The position numbers and the translations under genes are program-made. A DNA stretch of 64,000 nt from assembly GCF_004379255.2 (NCBI RefSeq), contig NC_056049.1, positions 3,100,001-3,164,000 of the forward strand. Reading direction: 5' to 3'. This DNA comes from Salvia splendens. Lineage: Eukaryota > Streptophyta > Magnoliopsida > Lamiales > Lamiaceae. The notes beneath the pieces were generated by a model. The model did no database searches. It was not told where the DNA came from and saw nothing but the letters and a program-made list of their open reading frames with translations. Of this stretch, positions 47,445 through 58,470 are shown in pieces (position 1 is the first letter of the stretch; each line of letters starts with the position of its first letter).

Positions 47445-47718
47445 TATTGAAAAGAGAGACAAATTGGAACAGACAACAAAATATTGAGAATCCTACAAGC
47501 TTGTCGTTTTTTCTAACTAGTCAAATACTAATAGATAAGGCTATATTTTATTTGATTGAGGGAAAACCATATTTATGTTTTTCTTTACCAGATAATCAAT
47601 AAACTTATAGTGCATGACATAACATGATTTGAATTTACTAAATTTATAAAATCCGAACATTCTATATTTAAAAATCATAAATATTGAAAAGAGATAAATT
47701 GGAGCAGACAATAAAATA

Positions 47719-48547
47719 GACTAAAGGCCAATTTTGGTCCTTAACATATTGCGATTTTTTTATTTTGGTTCAAAACATTATCTTTTGAATTATTCGGTCT
47801 CTCACAAATAAAAACGGGCCACATATGGTCCATTTTGGACGGTTCCGTCAAATTTTTGACAGAAATTCCCCCCTCCAGCATCTCCGCCGCCAAGCTCCAC
47901 CGTACCATCACCTTCGGTCCTCCTCCTCCCTCACCAAACCAATCCAGCTCATTGCCACCGCACCATGCTCCTACCTCCTTCTCCAGCACGATTTCTCCTT
48001 CACCTACGGCCAGCCGCCGGTCCTCGCCGCCTACACACCGCCGCCGCACTGCCCCTCCCCAAGCTCCGCAAAATCGTCCTCGAGTGGGCGGCGACGTGCA
48101 AGGCCAGGGAATTCGACCACATCCTCGACTCCGTCAGCCCAGGCACCCCCTGGCGCCGCCTCTTCCCCGACGACCTCTGCTCCTCCGCCCCCCACGGCGT
48201 CGTCTGCGACTTCTTCTACACCCCCACCATACCTCGCACGTCACCGAGCTCAGCTTCGGATATGTCTCCGACTACACCCCCAACCCCCCCTGCAACCCTA
48301 ACTCCACCCTCACCCCGCAATTCCTCGTTAGAGGAGCTGATCTTCATCGAGATCGGCGGCGCCGAAGGCCTCCTCGTGAGGTTTAGGTCAAATTTTAGGG
48401 TTTCCGTCAAATTTTAATGGAATCATCCAAAATGGACCAAATGTGCCCCGTTTTTATTTATGAGGGACCGGATAATTCAAAAGATAATATTTTGGACCAA
48501 AATAAAAAAATCGCAATATGTTAAGGACCAAAATGGGCCTTTAGTCT
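47719..48547. mobile_element. Pack-MULE (Mutator-like) with ~140-bp TIRs
   Basis: Ends GACTAAAGGCCAATTTTGG and, inverted, GACTAAAGGCCCATTTTGG. The inverted repeats continue for about 140 bp with roughly 10% differences (47719-47860 and 48405-48547). The 9-bp duplication AATAAAATA flanks it (47710-47718 and 48548-48556). The paralogous copy at 47477-47500 shows the unoccupied site. The 540-bp interior is very GC-rich and holds a captured gene fragment. No MURA transposase is present. Confidence 0.9.
47870..48400 (+). pseudogene. Captured N-terminal fragment of an LRR receptor-like protein
   Basis: Inside the Pack-MULE, one frame reads DHILDSVSPGTPWRRLFPDD, then LCSSAPHGVVCDFF. It continues after a frame change near 48235 as HVTELSFGYVSDYTPNPPC, and later SLEELIFIEIGGAEGLL in the first frame. 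This order is the N-terminal cap of TMM/RLP29/RLP51-type LRR receptor-like proteins. The LRR array and membrane segment are absent. The parent gene is not in this window; the assignment is to the family, not to one gene. Confidence 0.6.
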
Positions 48548-48556
48548 AATAAAATA

Positions 48557-50487
48557 TTGAGAATCCTGCAAAGCTTATCATTTTATCTAAAACTAGTTAA
48601 ATACTAACAAATAAGGTTGTGTTTTATTTGATTGAGGGAAAACGATATTATGTTTTTCTCGACCAGATCATCAATAATACTACTCTTCTAAAATTCTAGT
48701 TAGGCCTTGTTTTATTCATGGTTATTCAATTTTACTATACAACAATTTTCATGCCTCGAAAATGCAATCATTTCATCATTGCCTGGAAATAATAAATTAC
48801 ATACTATCATAACTCATAAGCGTGTTATCTAGACGTAGAATAGTTATTTTTGGTTCTTGTTTTTTCCTCACTCTATTATGCAATTTAAATAACGATTAAA
48901 GTACAAAATTAATTTCTGAATATTGTTATGCAATATTTTCTATTGGGTCTAAGGTTAATCGCCGCACTTCACAAAAAGTTGACAGCTTACCAAGTTTTGA
49001 TCACCAAATTTTGTTATCATGTATTTTGTATAGAATCTAATCTTTACGTACAAAACTTACCATCCTCTTGAGTTTTGAGACAATGAGTTGGTTCTAACAC
49101 TGATTAGGTGCATGCACTATATATAAATTTAGGATTAGATATATTACACGAAAAACACAATAACTTGGACCTCAGTCCAATAACCAAGATGACAAGTTTA
49201 GATTTCGAAAATGTATTGTGTGTAACTATAAAGTATGAACCATACCCAGATCTCTTTTGAATAAATACACAAACTTATGCATTGTTATAGTTTTTTCACA
49301 AATTGAATACCAATCAAAAAATCTCCTACGGACACGAAGAGTGAGGAGGCCGAACCGGCCCAACTGCTGGAAAAGACGAGAGAAAAGGGACGATGGCCTT
49401 GGCGCCAAACGTGCCCGCTAGATAGATATCAAGACTAGAAACTGCGACAGAACACAAGCCGATCGCCAATCTTCGGACGCTAGTCAATCGTTTGGAGCAG
49501 CTTCCTAACACAAAAACTAAATAGAAAATGCATGCCGATTAAGAATCTTCTGTTTGTCCGCCTACTCATTGGACTAATTTTTCTCTTCCTGACACAAACA
49601 ACATTTAGCCAGCATGAAACGAGTGTGGTAGTTATATAAATTATACTCACATTTTATTATAAAATCAATATATAAAAATAAGTCTTACATTCCATCAACT
49701 TTTCTACTCACTTTACTACATAAAAGTTAAACAATTTCTTAAAACCTGTCCCGGTCAAATATGAGACATTTAATCATGGACGGAGGGAGTAACTTTTTGT
49801 TATTAATTTACTAATCACATGAATATGTATATGGATAATGTGAAGAGTACGCATGACTATTTGTCATTTCATATATAAGACTATTAACAGTATAAGAAAC
49901 ATTGAAGAATAGATTTATTCAATCAAGAATTGATTCGTGGAATGTTATCCATTTCCATTGGCGGATTTAGGAGGAAGAGGCGGCGGGATGTTTAACATGT
50001 AATTAATATGTATAATGTGAAGATTACACACGAATAAGCACAGTGTGTATGTGATTTCATAAGAGTATCAATTGTATAAGAAACTTGTAAGATTTATTAC
50101 ATGTGATAAGAAAAGTGTTTCATGTGACTTATATAATAGTAGTAGATATTGTTATATTTCTCTCTCAAATCCTTCATGATGAAATTTGGAGGGGTTGGAC
50201 TTTTTTCTAATTGGATTGGACCAAGCCACAATTAAACAAATCGAAAATTTATAGTTAGGTAAGTGAATTTTTCATTTTAAGTCCAAATATGCCGTTGGGT
50301 CAGTTATATTTGGATCATAGTCGGCGACCCACTCTGATACCATTATAGAATCATAGGGTTTCATCCTAAAACCAATAGGTGATAGAACCCTATAAATTTA
50401 AGTTCTCTCTTCGTAAAACATACTAGTTGACAAACCAATGAGGCTTATTTATATAGTGATTTTAGTTCTCTCTTTTATATTATTATA
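48557..50487. other. Intergenic with MITE remnants
   Basis: No gene. A half-decayed mariner-type MITE ends at about 49791 ('catggacggagggagta'). A scrap resembling the CAGTGGCGGA hAT end occurs at 49960 ('attggcggatttagga'). Confidence 0.45.
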
Positions 50488-50755
50488 CTCCCTCCGTCCC
50501 CCTGCAGCTGAGTCGTATTCTTTTTTGGGTTGTCCCACTGTAGCTGAGTCGTTTCCTCTTTTAGGTTTCATTTTTTAGCAAAAGCAACAACTTTTATTCT
50601 CTCTTACTTTACTCTCTCTTACTTTATTCTCTCTTCATCTATATATATTTTTTCTTTTTCTACTTTATTATTCATTTTACTTAACTCATGTAAAACAACT
50701 TTTCTTAAATTCCGTACCGAAAAGAAATGCCTATGCTATAGAGGATTGGAGGGAG
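50488..50755. mobile_element. Stowaway/mariner-type MITE upstream of the terpene synthase
   Basis: Left CTCCCTCCGTCCCCCTGCAG and right GAGGATTGGAGGGAG, TA-flanked (50486-50487 and 50756-50757). An internal near-repeat 'gcagctgagtcgt'/'gtagctgagtcgt' lies near the left end. It ends about 75 bp before the TATA box of the TPS gene, so it sits in the proximal promoter. Confidence 0.8.
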
Positions 50756-50831
50756 TACTATTTATTTATGTTTCAATTTACAGCCCATGTAATCTTGTTT
50801 TCTTAATAGTGGTACTAGTATCACTATAGTC

Positions 50832-50839
50832 TATATATA
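50832..50839 (+). promoter_or_regulatory. TATA box of the terpene synthase gene
   Basis: TATATATA about 90 bp upstream of the start codon at 50923, followed by 'gcccctccaactcaac', a likely initiation region. Confidence 0.6.
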
Positions 50840-50922
50840 GCCCCTCCAACTCAACTAATAACATCAAGGCAAATCTCATCACTCATTATTCAACCACTTG
50901 TTCAGATCGAAATATATTGATC

Positions 50923-53029
50923 ATGGAGGAGGTGATTAGGAGGTCTGCAAACTATGGAGCTAGTGTTTGGGATGATGACTACATTCAGTCCCTCGCAAGT
51001 CCATTCATGGTAAAACCAGATTCATTAACTACATTTCATACACGAACACATTGAACTAGTTTAATTCTCAATTTGTTGAACATTAATCATGTAGGGAAAA
51101 AAGTACGTGGACCAAGCTAAGAAGCTGAAAGATCTGGTGAATATACTGATCCACGAAACCGAACACGAGCTCGACCAGCTTCACCTTATCGACAATGTGA
51201 CGAGACTAGGTGTATCTGGCCACTTCAAGGACCAGATAGCTAAAATGTTAGACAAGATATATGAGGCACAAGAATGGTGTGAAAAGGACTTGCATTTCAC
51301 ATCTCTCAAATTCAGACTTCTCAGACAGCATGGTTATCATGTTCCTCAAGGTTAATTCTAACACATTTTAATCAAACTAAATTACTAACAATATTTTCTT
51401 AACTAACTGACTAACTGATCCTTAACGGATTTGTTGGTGCAGAGGTTTTCTGTAGTTTGATGGATGAGGAAGGAAATTTCAAGGCCTCCCTTTGTGAAGA
51501 TGTGAGAGGGCTCGTATCTCTGTATGAAGCTTCGTATCTAAGCATGGAAGGGGAAAGCATAATGGATTTAGCCAAAGATTTCTCACTGAATCATCTTGCT
51601 CAAAAGCTTGACCAAATCACAGAGCCGCATCTAAAGGAGCAAGTGAGGCATGCTTTGGAGTTTCCTCAGCATTGGAGATTGCAGAAGCTATACAAGCGTA
51701 CGAGAATACCTCTGAAGCAAACCTTATTCTGGTGGAGCTGGCTAAGTTGGACTATAACATGGTACAAGCAACGTACCAGCAAGAGCTCAAGCGACTGTCA
51801 AGGTAAAGTTAGTACTAGTTTTTACTTTTTAGTAAGAGTGGAAGCATTCATAGTTGCTGAGTTACAATTTCAGTTGGTATGAAGAGACTGGTTTGCCGGG
51901 AAAGCTGGGATTTGTTAGGCACCGGTTGGCAGAGTGTTTCATGTGGGCTCTGGGATTAGCTCCGGATCCTCATCTTGGATATTCAAGGGAGATTGTAACC
52001 AAGATGGCTGTTATGGTCACCATTATAGACGACATATACGACGTATATGGAACCTTGGAAGAACTTCAATTGTTCACTCACACAATTGAGAGGTTTGACT
52101 GCTTAGTTCATTCAGAATCAACATACATAAGTCTTTATCAATTGCTACCATTCATTTAAATGCTAGTACTAACTTCAGGTGGGATATTAATTCACTGGAT
52201 ACCCTTCCAGAATATATGAAGATTTGCTTCTTAGCTCTCTTCAATTGTGTGAATGAATTTGCTTATCATATACTCATAGACCAAGGCTTCAATGTTATCT
52301 CAAATCTGAGAGAACTGGTAAAAACATGTGTATATGTTAACTATATACTAAGATTATGATAATTTCTGAGGAAATTTGGTCGTAATGTATGTTTGTTGTT
52401 TCAGTGGGCAGAACTGTGTAGAGCTTTCTACTTGGAAGCAACATGGTTTCACAGTGGATATGTCCCAACCACAGATGAATACCTAAATACAGCATGGATT
52501 TCCATTTCCGGTCCTCTGGTTCTGATTTTTGTTTACTTCACCACAAATCCTATTAACAAGGAGGAATTGAAGAGCTTAGAGCAATATCCTGGTATCATTC
52601 GCTGGCCAGCCACAGTTCTTCGTCTGGCCGATGACTTGGGAACTTCATCTGTAAGAAAACCATATATGTACAATAGCCTATATGTATATTAAGCCTCAAC
52701 ACATCTATGTTTGAATATAGTATGTTCATAAACAGTACGAAATGAAACGAGGGGATGTCCCGAAGTCAATCCAGTGCTACATGAAGGAAACGGGATGCTC
52801 TGAGGAGGATGCTCGCAAGCATATAAAGCAGCTGATAGACATGGCACTGAAGCGAATGAACAAAGAGATATTGATGGAGAATCCCATAAATGATTTCGGG
52901 CGGACTGCAATGAATATTGGACCAATTTCACTCTGCATGTATCAGCATGGAGATGGCTTCGGCCTTCCCTATTCCGAAACCAAGAAAAATTTGATGTCCC
53001 TTGTCGTTCAGCCCTTTTCGATGCCTTGA
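50923..53029 (+). pseudogene. TPS-a type terpene (sesquiterpene) synthase with a frameshifting deletion
   Basis: Seven exons in the standard plant TPS arrangement: 50923-51009, 51095-51350, 51443-51802, 51874-52092, 52179-52317, 52405-52650 and 52736-53029, all with GT-AG introns. RRSANYGASVW near the start is the RRx8W motif. There is no transit peptide, pointing to a cytosolic enzyme. DDIYD (in TIIDDIYDVYG, exon 4) and DDLGTSSYE (the NSE/DTE motif across exons 6-7) are the two metal-binding sites for farnesyl diphosphate. In exon 3 the frame breaks at about 51688: HWRLQKL is followed directly by bases that in another frame read [14 protein letters not shown] 3n+1-nt deletion (probably 16 nt) has removed the conserved E-A-R-W-Y stretch. 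Every other exon is intact, so this is a recent loss or an assembly error. Confidence 0.87.
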
Positions 53030-54035
53030 ATTCCTACGCAGCAGCTCTATACATATGTTGTATTTCAATAAGTATGAGTCCCTTTGCCTTTGGCTTAGGA
53101 GACTGTTTGTTGTTTCTTTCCACATTATGTTTCATGTCACAACATATGCTTCTTCTTAATATGTATCCGACATAATGTATAATTATCAAGTGTGGTTTCT
53201 CTCTTTGCATATATCAAACAAGTCGTTTTTATATAATCAGCTCATGCACTCATCTTTATGCATGCATAGGCATTTTTCTTATGAAATGTTGCTGGAAAGT
53301 TGGTTTGAACTTGTAGCTTAGGGTCCAAAGTAATTTGATTTATTGTGTAATTGCTGCTATATTTATATTCATAAGAGATATTTAATTAAAAAACTTATAT
53401 GAAACATTCACAACTAACAAACGGAAGAATCGAATTTTGAAGCTCAAAGTCTTTGTAAGTAAATACAGCAGCCCAAATAAAAAATTATAGATACGCGACT
53501 GGCTCGTAGAGCTCTAATCAATGACGAGGATTGTTGGAAATGAATGAAAGCCTTTATATGGACAAGGTGTTTGGTCCTTCAGTTGATGTAACCATTGATG
53601 TGTTAAAGAGGGGAGTTTTTTCAAGTTTTTCTTTGAGCCTATAAATAAGCGTAAGCTTTGGAAAAGAGATACACACCACATTTGTACTTCTACATGCACC
53701 AATGCTTGCCTCTCCAAGTTCACAATGGTTTGTATTGTTAGGGAATTAACAAAAACGTGAACAAATCGGATGTCCTGAAAGGTGTGAAACACTTTCAAAT
53801 CAAATCAATTTGGTGGTTCTACCAATATTTGATCGGATACAATTTAGGTTTTCAGAAGATTCGTATGTTGATTTTTCGATCCTTCTTGGAACCAGAAAAT
53901 GATCAATAAGAAGAGGCTGAAAGTGAAACGTCACGTCTCTTCTTTTTCACAACTGTTTTTAACAGTTTTTGGCAGGTTTCGAAAATTACAAATTAGCCCT
54001 TCAGTTATCGGAAATTATATTTCCGGATGAATTTC
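53030..54035. other. 3' flank of the TPS gene and retroelement debris
   Basis: The 3' UTR region, then a second copy of the LTR-like repeat (53605-53716). No gene. Confidence 0.45.
53605..53716 (+). repeat. Dispersed LTR-like repeat, copy 2
   Basis: Same ordered blocks as 44570-44680, including 'gagcctataaataagc' (a TATA box) and 'caatgcttgcctctcc'. Confidence 0.6.
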
Positions 54036-54581
54036 TAATATAGGTTAAAAGTGCTTAAATAAAAGAGGCAAAAGGAGCTCAAAATCGCAAGTCGCACAAA
54101 ACGCCCTGGTCGAGCGTTTTCCTCCTTAAATTGGGCAAACCCTCTGGAACCGGGCATTTTTTTCTTGAAAACGCCCAGGTCGGGCGTTTTGCTTGTTAAG
54201 CTCGCCCGGGTCGCGCATTTCTTTCTGCATTGCGCGGATTTTTTAAAACGACCATAACTTCCTTATCCGGGCTCCGATTGAGACATGCAAGATACTCACG
54301 CGAAGCCCTTTTGACGATGAAGACAATGGTGGTCTGAGGAGAGCATTTGTAATTTATCTTCATAGAGAAATTCCAGTTTGAATTAGACCTCCAAATTCGG
54401 CTTGGCTACTTGTCATGTCTCTACCCTCTTCTCGGATCTCAATCAACCCATGACCCTCGATGTCGTTGAATCCTATGATTGTGAATACCCAGATTCACAT
54501 CATCCTCTCCTTCTTTGTGAAATGATTTGTCCTCAAATCCGGTTCTTCGATTCTTCTTTGGGACACCCGGATTCACATCAT
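54036..54581. repeat. 546-bp direct repeat, copy 1 (retrotransposon 3' region)
   Basis: Nearly identical to 56622-57167 and of equal length. It contains several GC-rich hairpin-like phrases (aaaacgccc..gtcgggcgtttt). On the minus strand its end carries the 'gatttgaggacaaatc' wording typical of the end of Ty3/gypsy polyproteins. It may be a terminal or subterminal region of a decayed retroelement. Confidence 0.75.
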
Positions 54582-54801
54582 CTCCTCCTTCTTTTGAAGG
54601 ATTTGTCCTCAAATCCCAATCAAGCATACCTACAAAATCGAGCGAGTCCAAATCAAATATCATAGTTCTAGAAGTTGGACTAGGCTTACCAAGGGAGTTG
54701 AGGGCTACATAGTCTAGCTTACACATCACTATGTGGAGTATAACTAATGAATATATGGCCTTATCAATCATACCATCATCGTGATCATAAAGTAATAACA
54801 A
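54439..54801 (-). pseudogene. Retrotransposon polyprotein C-terminal remnant
   Basis: The minus-strand frame contains DWDLRTNPSKEGGDDVNPG and, 20 residues on, the diverged copy GFEDKSFHKEGEDDVNLG. This repeats the '(D)SRTNPFEEGGDD' tail common at the C-terminus of plant Ty3/gypsy pol proteins. The frame has no integrase or RT upstream. Confidence 0.5.
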
Positions 54802-54897
54802 TATTGGAAAAATTCAGCCACTAAGGATTAGGGTGCAATGATCAAACAATGACGCTTGCATCAAGTAAAGAGCATATGATTTCCAATCTAACCATAC

Positions 54898-55554
54898 TCA
54901 TGTGAACTCAATTTCATAAGCAATGGTATGATTATCAATACATTTTCCTTGATCATACTCTAACGAGTCCAAAATATAAGCACATGATATGGAGGCACAA
55001 TAGTCTAACAATTCTCTCACAATGCACTTCAAAACAAAACCATTTGTTGTAATATTTTTGACAAAATAGCCATAAAACATACCAACCCCATTAAAAGGTT
55101 TGATTGTCATACAATAATAGAACCTATCATGCCAAGACACACATGCATCAAACACTTTGTACCCCTTGGTCCCAAATCCAATCACTCTACCAATCCACAT
55201 ATCTAACATTGCCTTCATAAAAGAATTTACATTCTTAGAAGGGCTAGGGATACACAAGAAATGATCCTCATAGCTTGTAAGACTAAACTTAGCAAGTAAT
55301 GATTCAAGATTATCATGCCACGTATCAAACAAACCACAAGTGATAAGAGTATCAACACAAATGGTCATTTGAAAACCAATCACATTCACTTGTTTCATTA
55401 AATCATTATTACAAGTTAAGGTGAGAATACTTGAACCTTGGGAAAGAGATGATTCAACTTGACCTTGCTTCCATGAGTTCATCACCGTTAAGAAGTTACT
55501 CGGTGCATCCACGAATCGGGGTTCATATTCCAATCCTTCCAATTCTTGTCTCAT
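54898..55554 (-). CDS. Unidentified 218-residue ORF
   Basis: A clean minus-strand frame from MRQELEGLEYEPRF to ...HTIAYEIEFT. No domain is recognised. It has about ten cysteines and alternating hydrophobic stretches (SYEDHFLCIPSP, GMFYGYFVKN) but no signal peptide or clear membrane helix. It lies between retrotransposon debris on both sides and in the same orientation as the polyprotein remnant at 54439-54801, so it may be part of a retroelement, perhaps an accessory ORF or captured sequence. It is much longer than chance frames in this AT-rich region. Expression is unknown. Confidence 0.45.
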   Translation of the reverse strand: MRQELEGLEYEPRFVDAPSNFLTVMNSWKQGQVESSLSQGSSILTLTCNNDLMKQVNVIGFQMTICVDTLITCGLFDTWHDNLESLLAKFSLTSYEDHFLCIPSPSKNVNSFMKAMLDMWIGRVIGFGTKGYKVFDACVSWHDRFYYCMTIKPFNGVGMFYGYFVKNITTNGFVLKCIVRELLDYCASISCAYILDSLEYDQGKCIDNHTIAYEIEFT

Positions 55555-55675
55555 AAAGTCATCAAAGAGAAAAGATAAGTTATAAGGTAAGTGAAATAAG
55601 AGTCATTATCCTCACCAAGTGCAAAGATGATATGGTGATTTAGAGCCCTCCCAAAGTTGATCTTAGAATCTAACT

Positions 55676-56275
55676 GATAAGCCTCGTTTCATGCATTGGT
55701 TTTGGATCTAAATTCTGTGTTTTCCATTATGCTAACGTGTAATTGTAAGTCCAGGTGCGTGAATATTCTGCCAGACCCAGGAACGAGTGTCATTTACCAG
55801 GGCAGAGAAAATAAGAGTAAAAAGTAAAGAAAATGAGCAGAATCCTCAGGGGGCACAAACGTCAAATCACAAAGACTGTTGCCCTAGGGATTGGAGCTGC
55901 GCCTATATATACGAGGAAAAATATTGAAGAAGTGCTGCAATTTTTAGTTAGAACATCTTTAGGAGCTCTCGGCTCACTCCAAATAGTTACTCTCTTAGCT
56001 CTCACGCATTTGGTTCACATGGGAAAACCTGGGTAGTGTGGTGTTGTTTTGATAAGTTTGGAAGTGTAACACCGTCCTGATAAGGACGAAGAAACAATCA
56101 TTTACTTTTCTGCACGTATTTTCTCTCGCCGAGACTTCCTTGCCGGAAGTTCGGTGACTGTTTTGTGACTGACATTCGAAGTTCTTATGGTTAATCTAGC
56201 TTCTGTTTTCTGTTTTCACTCTGATTCTTGATGTTTGTTTTGTCTTTACTGATTCAAGAAACATGTGTGCCCGGA
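55676..56275 (+). mobile_element. LTR-like sequence
   Basis: Starts TGATAAGCCTCGTTTCATGC, has a TATA box in 'cctatatatacgagg' (about 55902) and a U5-like T-rich end. The surrounding sequence on the two sides appears to belong together, suggesting an insertion, but no target duplication or matching CA end could be fixed. The frame 55833-56036 inside it is not taken as a gene. Confidence 0.35.
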
Positions 56276-56621
56276 TTTGTTCTTGCAAAACTACCTAATG
56301 ACTCAAACAAGAAATATGACAATAAAAATGGTGGAACAGGAGAAGAAGATGATAAGTGTTATGATTTAGATTAAAGTTCAAGAAAGAAAACTCAAAGGCT
56401 ACTTTCACAAACAACAACCTAATGGCTCCACAAAACTAGCAACACAAGAACTAGTAAAACATACCTTAACATTCAACCGAAACCCGACAATAGAATGGAA
56501 TGCAACCACAAGGGATTTTGATAAATATTCAAAAAATGAAGATAGGTGCTCACAAATGGAGTCTTTGTTCTTACAATATCATTCAAAACCTAATGGTAAA
56601 AACCCTAGACATGAGTATTTA

Positions 56622-57167
56622 TAATATAGGTTAAAAATGCTTAAATAAAAGAAGCAAAAGTAGCTCAAAATCGCAAGTCACACAAAACGCCCGAGTCGGG
56701 CGTTTTCCTCCTTAAATCGGGCAAACCCTCTGGAACCGGACATTTTTCTCCTGAAAACGCCCGGGTTGGGCGTTTTGCTTGTTAAGTTCGCCCGGGTCGC
56801 GCATTTCTTTCTGCATTGTGCGGATTTTTTAAAACGATCATAACTTCCTTATCCGAGCTCCGATTGAGACATGCAAGATACTCACGCGAAGCCCTTTTGA
56901 CGATGAAGACAATGGTGGTCTGAGGAGAGCATTTGGACTTTATCTTCATAGAGAAATTCCAGTTTGAATCAGACCTCCAAATCCGGCTTGGCTACTTGTC
57001 ATGTCTCCACCCTCTTCTTGGATCTCAATCAACCCATGGCCCTCGATGTCGTTGTATCCTATGATTGTGAATACCCGGATTCACATCATCCTCTCCTTCT
57101 TTGTGAAATGATTTGTCCTCAAATCCGGTTCTTCGATTTTTCTTTGGGACACTCGGATTCACATCAT
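56622..57167. repeat. 546-bp direct repeat, copy 2
   Basis: Direct copy of 54036-54581, 2.6 kb away. Its right end is cut at a TA where a Stowaway MITE has inserted (57169). Confidence 0.75.
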
Positions 57168-57168
57168 A

Positions 57169-57401
57169 CTCCCTCCGTCCCATGTTACTTGCACTCTTCC
57201 ATTTCGGCTCGTCACAAACTACTTACTATTTATAGTTTAAGTTATAATTAATGTATTTAATTAATATGTTAGATTAAGTTAATAGGTTATTTATTAAGTG
57301 GTGTCTCATTACACAAAAATTTTTAATTTAATTACACTAAAAAATCAATCCCAAATTTACGGCCTAAAATGAAAAGTGCGAGTAACATGGGATGGATGGA
57401 G
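57169..57401. mobile_element. Stowaway-type MITE
   Basis: Ends CTCCCTCCGTCCCATGTTAC and, inverted, CTCCATCCATCCCATGTTAC, TA-flanked (57167-57168 and 57402-57403). Confidence 0.87.
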
Positions 57402-57403
57402 TA

Positions 57404-57974
57404 TATTTTTGTTACTTAAGATATCAAATGGATTTTAGCTAGTAAAAGTTGATCATTTTTATCACATTTTATTTTCAAAATGTCATTGCTAGTTTTGTGT
57501 AATATGTGGACAATATATTGTTTGTATAGAAACATAGTAACGCGCCTCAAAAAATAATACTTTGTCAAGTCACATGTCGATGCTACGATTTTTAACCCCA
57601 CATCTAAATATGTTTTTCCAATCTATTTGACTAAAGAATATAAATGCTATTATTTGAAAATAAAACTCACTGTGAGGAATAGGTTTAGAAGAAAGTGTTT
57701 GTACTGCAAGTGTCGGTCGGTTCATTAATATCTAATTTTGGTTATTATAATCGAACTAATCATCGGAAATGATAGAAAAACTAGGCAGCACCGATCCGAA
57801 CTCTAATTCAGTTAGAACCGATCAATTATCATACTAATCGAATTGGAAACAAACTGATCTCAATTCAAAAATAAGAAGATATATAAAAAGCAGAAGCGCA
57901 ACTAAATTAAACTAGCATTGTTTGTTGTTTTAGGGTCAATTCATTCATTTGGTAGTGTAACTCGTTAATTAATT
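57404..57974. other. Intergenic before the Ty3/gypsy element
   Basis: AT-rich, with no gene. The stretch 57590-57700 resembles 46420-46520 ('ttccaatctacttgactaaa', 'actcactgtgaggaatag'), a small dispersed repeat. Confidence 0.45.
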
Positions 57975-58061
57975 TGATGGGGTGCGTACTAAACAAGCCC
58001 AACAGCAATGACGGCCCATCAGCCCAAAGCCCAAGGAAGAGTATGAGTTCGGCATTACCAA

Positions 58062-58290
58062 AGAGTTCGGCCTCAGCCTACAGCTCGGTAAAAGCCAACC
58101 AATCAAGCTCTACTCTCAGATCGGCAACCAAAGCAGTTCGGTCTCAGTATTCGACCGAACAAAGAGTTCGGCCTCAGCCTACAGCTCGGTAAAAGCCAAC
58201 CAATCAAGCTCTGCTCTCAGGTCGGCATCAAGCTCTGCTCTCAGATCGGCAACCAAAGCAGTTCGGTCTCAGTATTCGACCGAACAAGGA
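58062..58290 (+). repeat. ~101-bp tandem repeat in the LTR U3
   Basis: The unit with 'gagttcggcctcagccta', 'aaaagccaaccaatcaagct' and 'gcagttcggtctcagtattc' occurs twice. The second copy has a further short duplication of 'atcaagctctgctctcag'. U3 tandem repeats often act as enhancers. Confidence 0.8.
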
Positions 58291-58461
58291 GTTAGTGGAC
58301 CCATACAGGATTTCCACAACTTCCAACACACCCACTACCACTTGGTGTCAACTCAGGCCACGATCGTAGGCCATGACCTACGCTACATCCACGATCTTAG
58401 GCCATGACCTACACGACATCCACGACTTAGGGTGGTGATGCAAGCCACGATCTTAGTTCAA

Positions 58462-58470
58462 TATATAAAT
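58462..58470 (+). promoter_or_regulatory. LTR TATA box
   Basis: TATATAAAT in the LTR, about 230 bp before its end, placing the U3/R border just downstream. Confidence 0.65.

Larger units (their letters stand above)
47080..48700. repeat. Locally duplicated ~400-bp unit interrupted by two transposons
   Basis: Blocks 'acataacatgatttgaattt', 'aaaatccgaacattcta', 'tattgaaaagaga', 'gagaatcct.caagctt' and 'ctagt.aaatactaa' recur in order. Copies: 47088-47264; 47445-47600 (the 3' half); and 47617-47709 continuing at 48557-48690. The MITE at 47265-47444 separates copies 1 and 2, and the Pack-MULE at 47719-48547 splits the last copy. Confidence 0.75.

Noticed and set aside
47825..48386. Independent Pro-rich genes in two frames
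   Set aside because: Both frames are pieces of one captured receptor-like protein fragment in the Pack-MULE.
57974..58192. 72-codon frame starting in the LTR
   Set aside because: Lies within the LTR tandem repeats; no homology to a protein.
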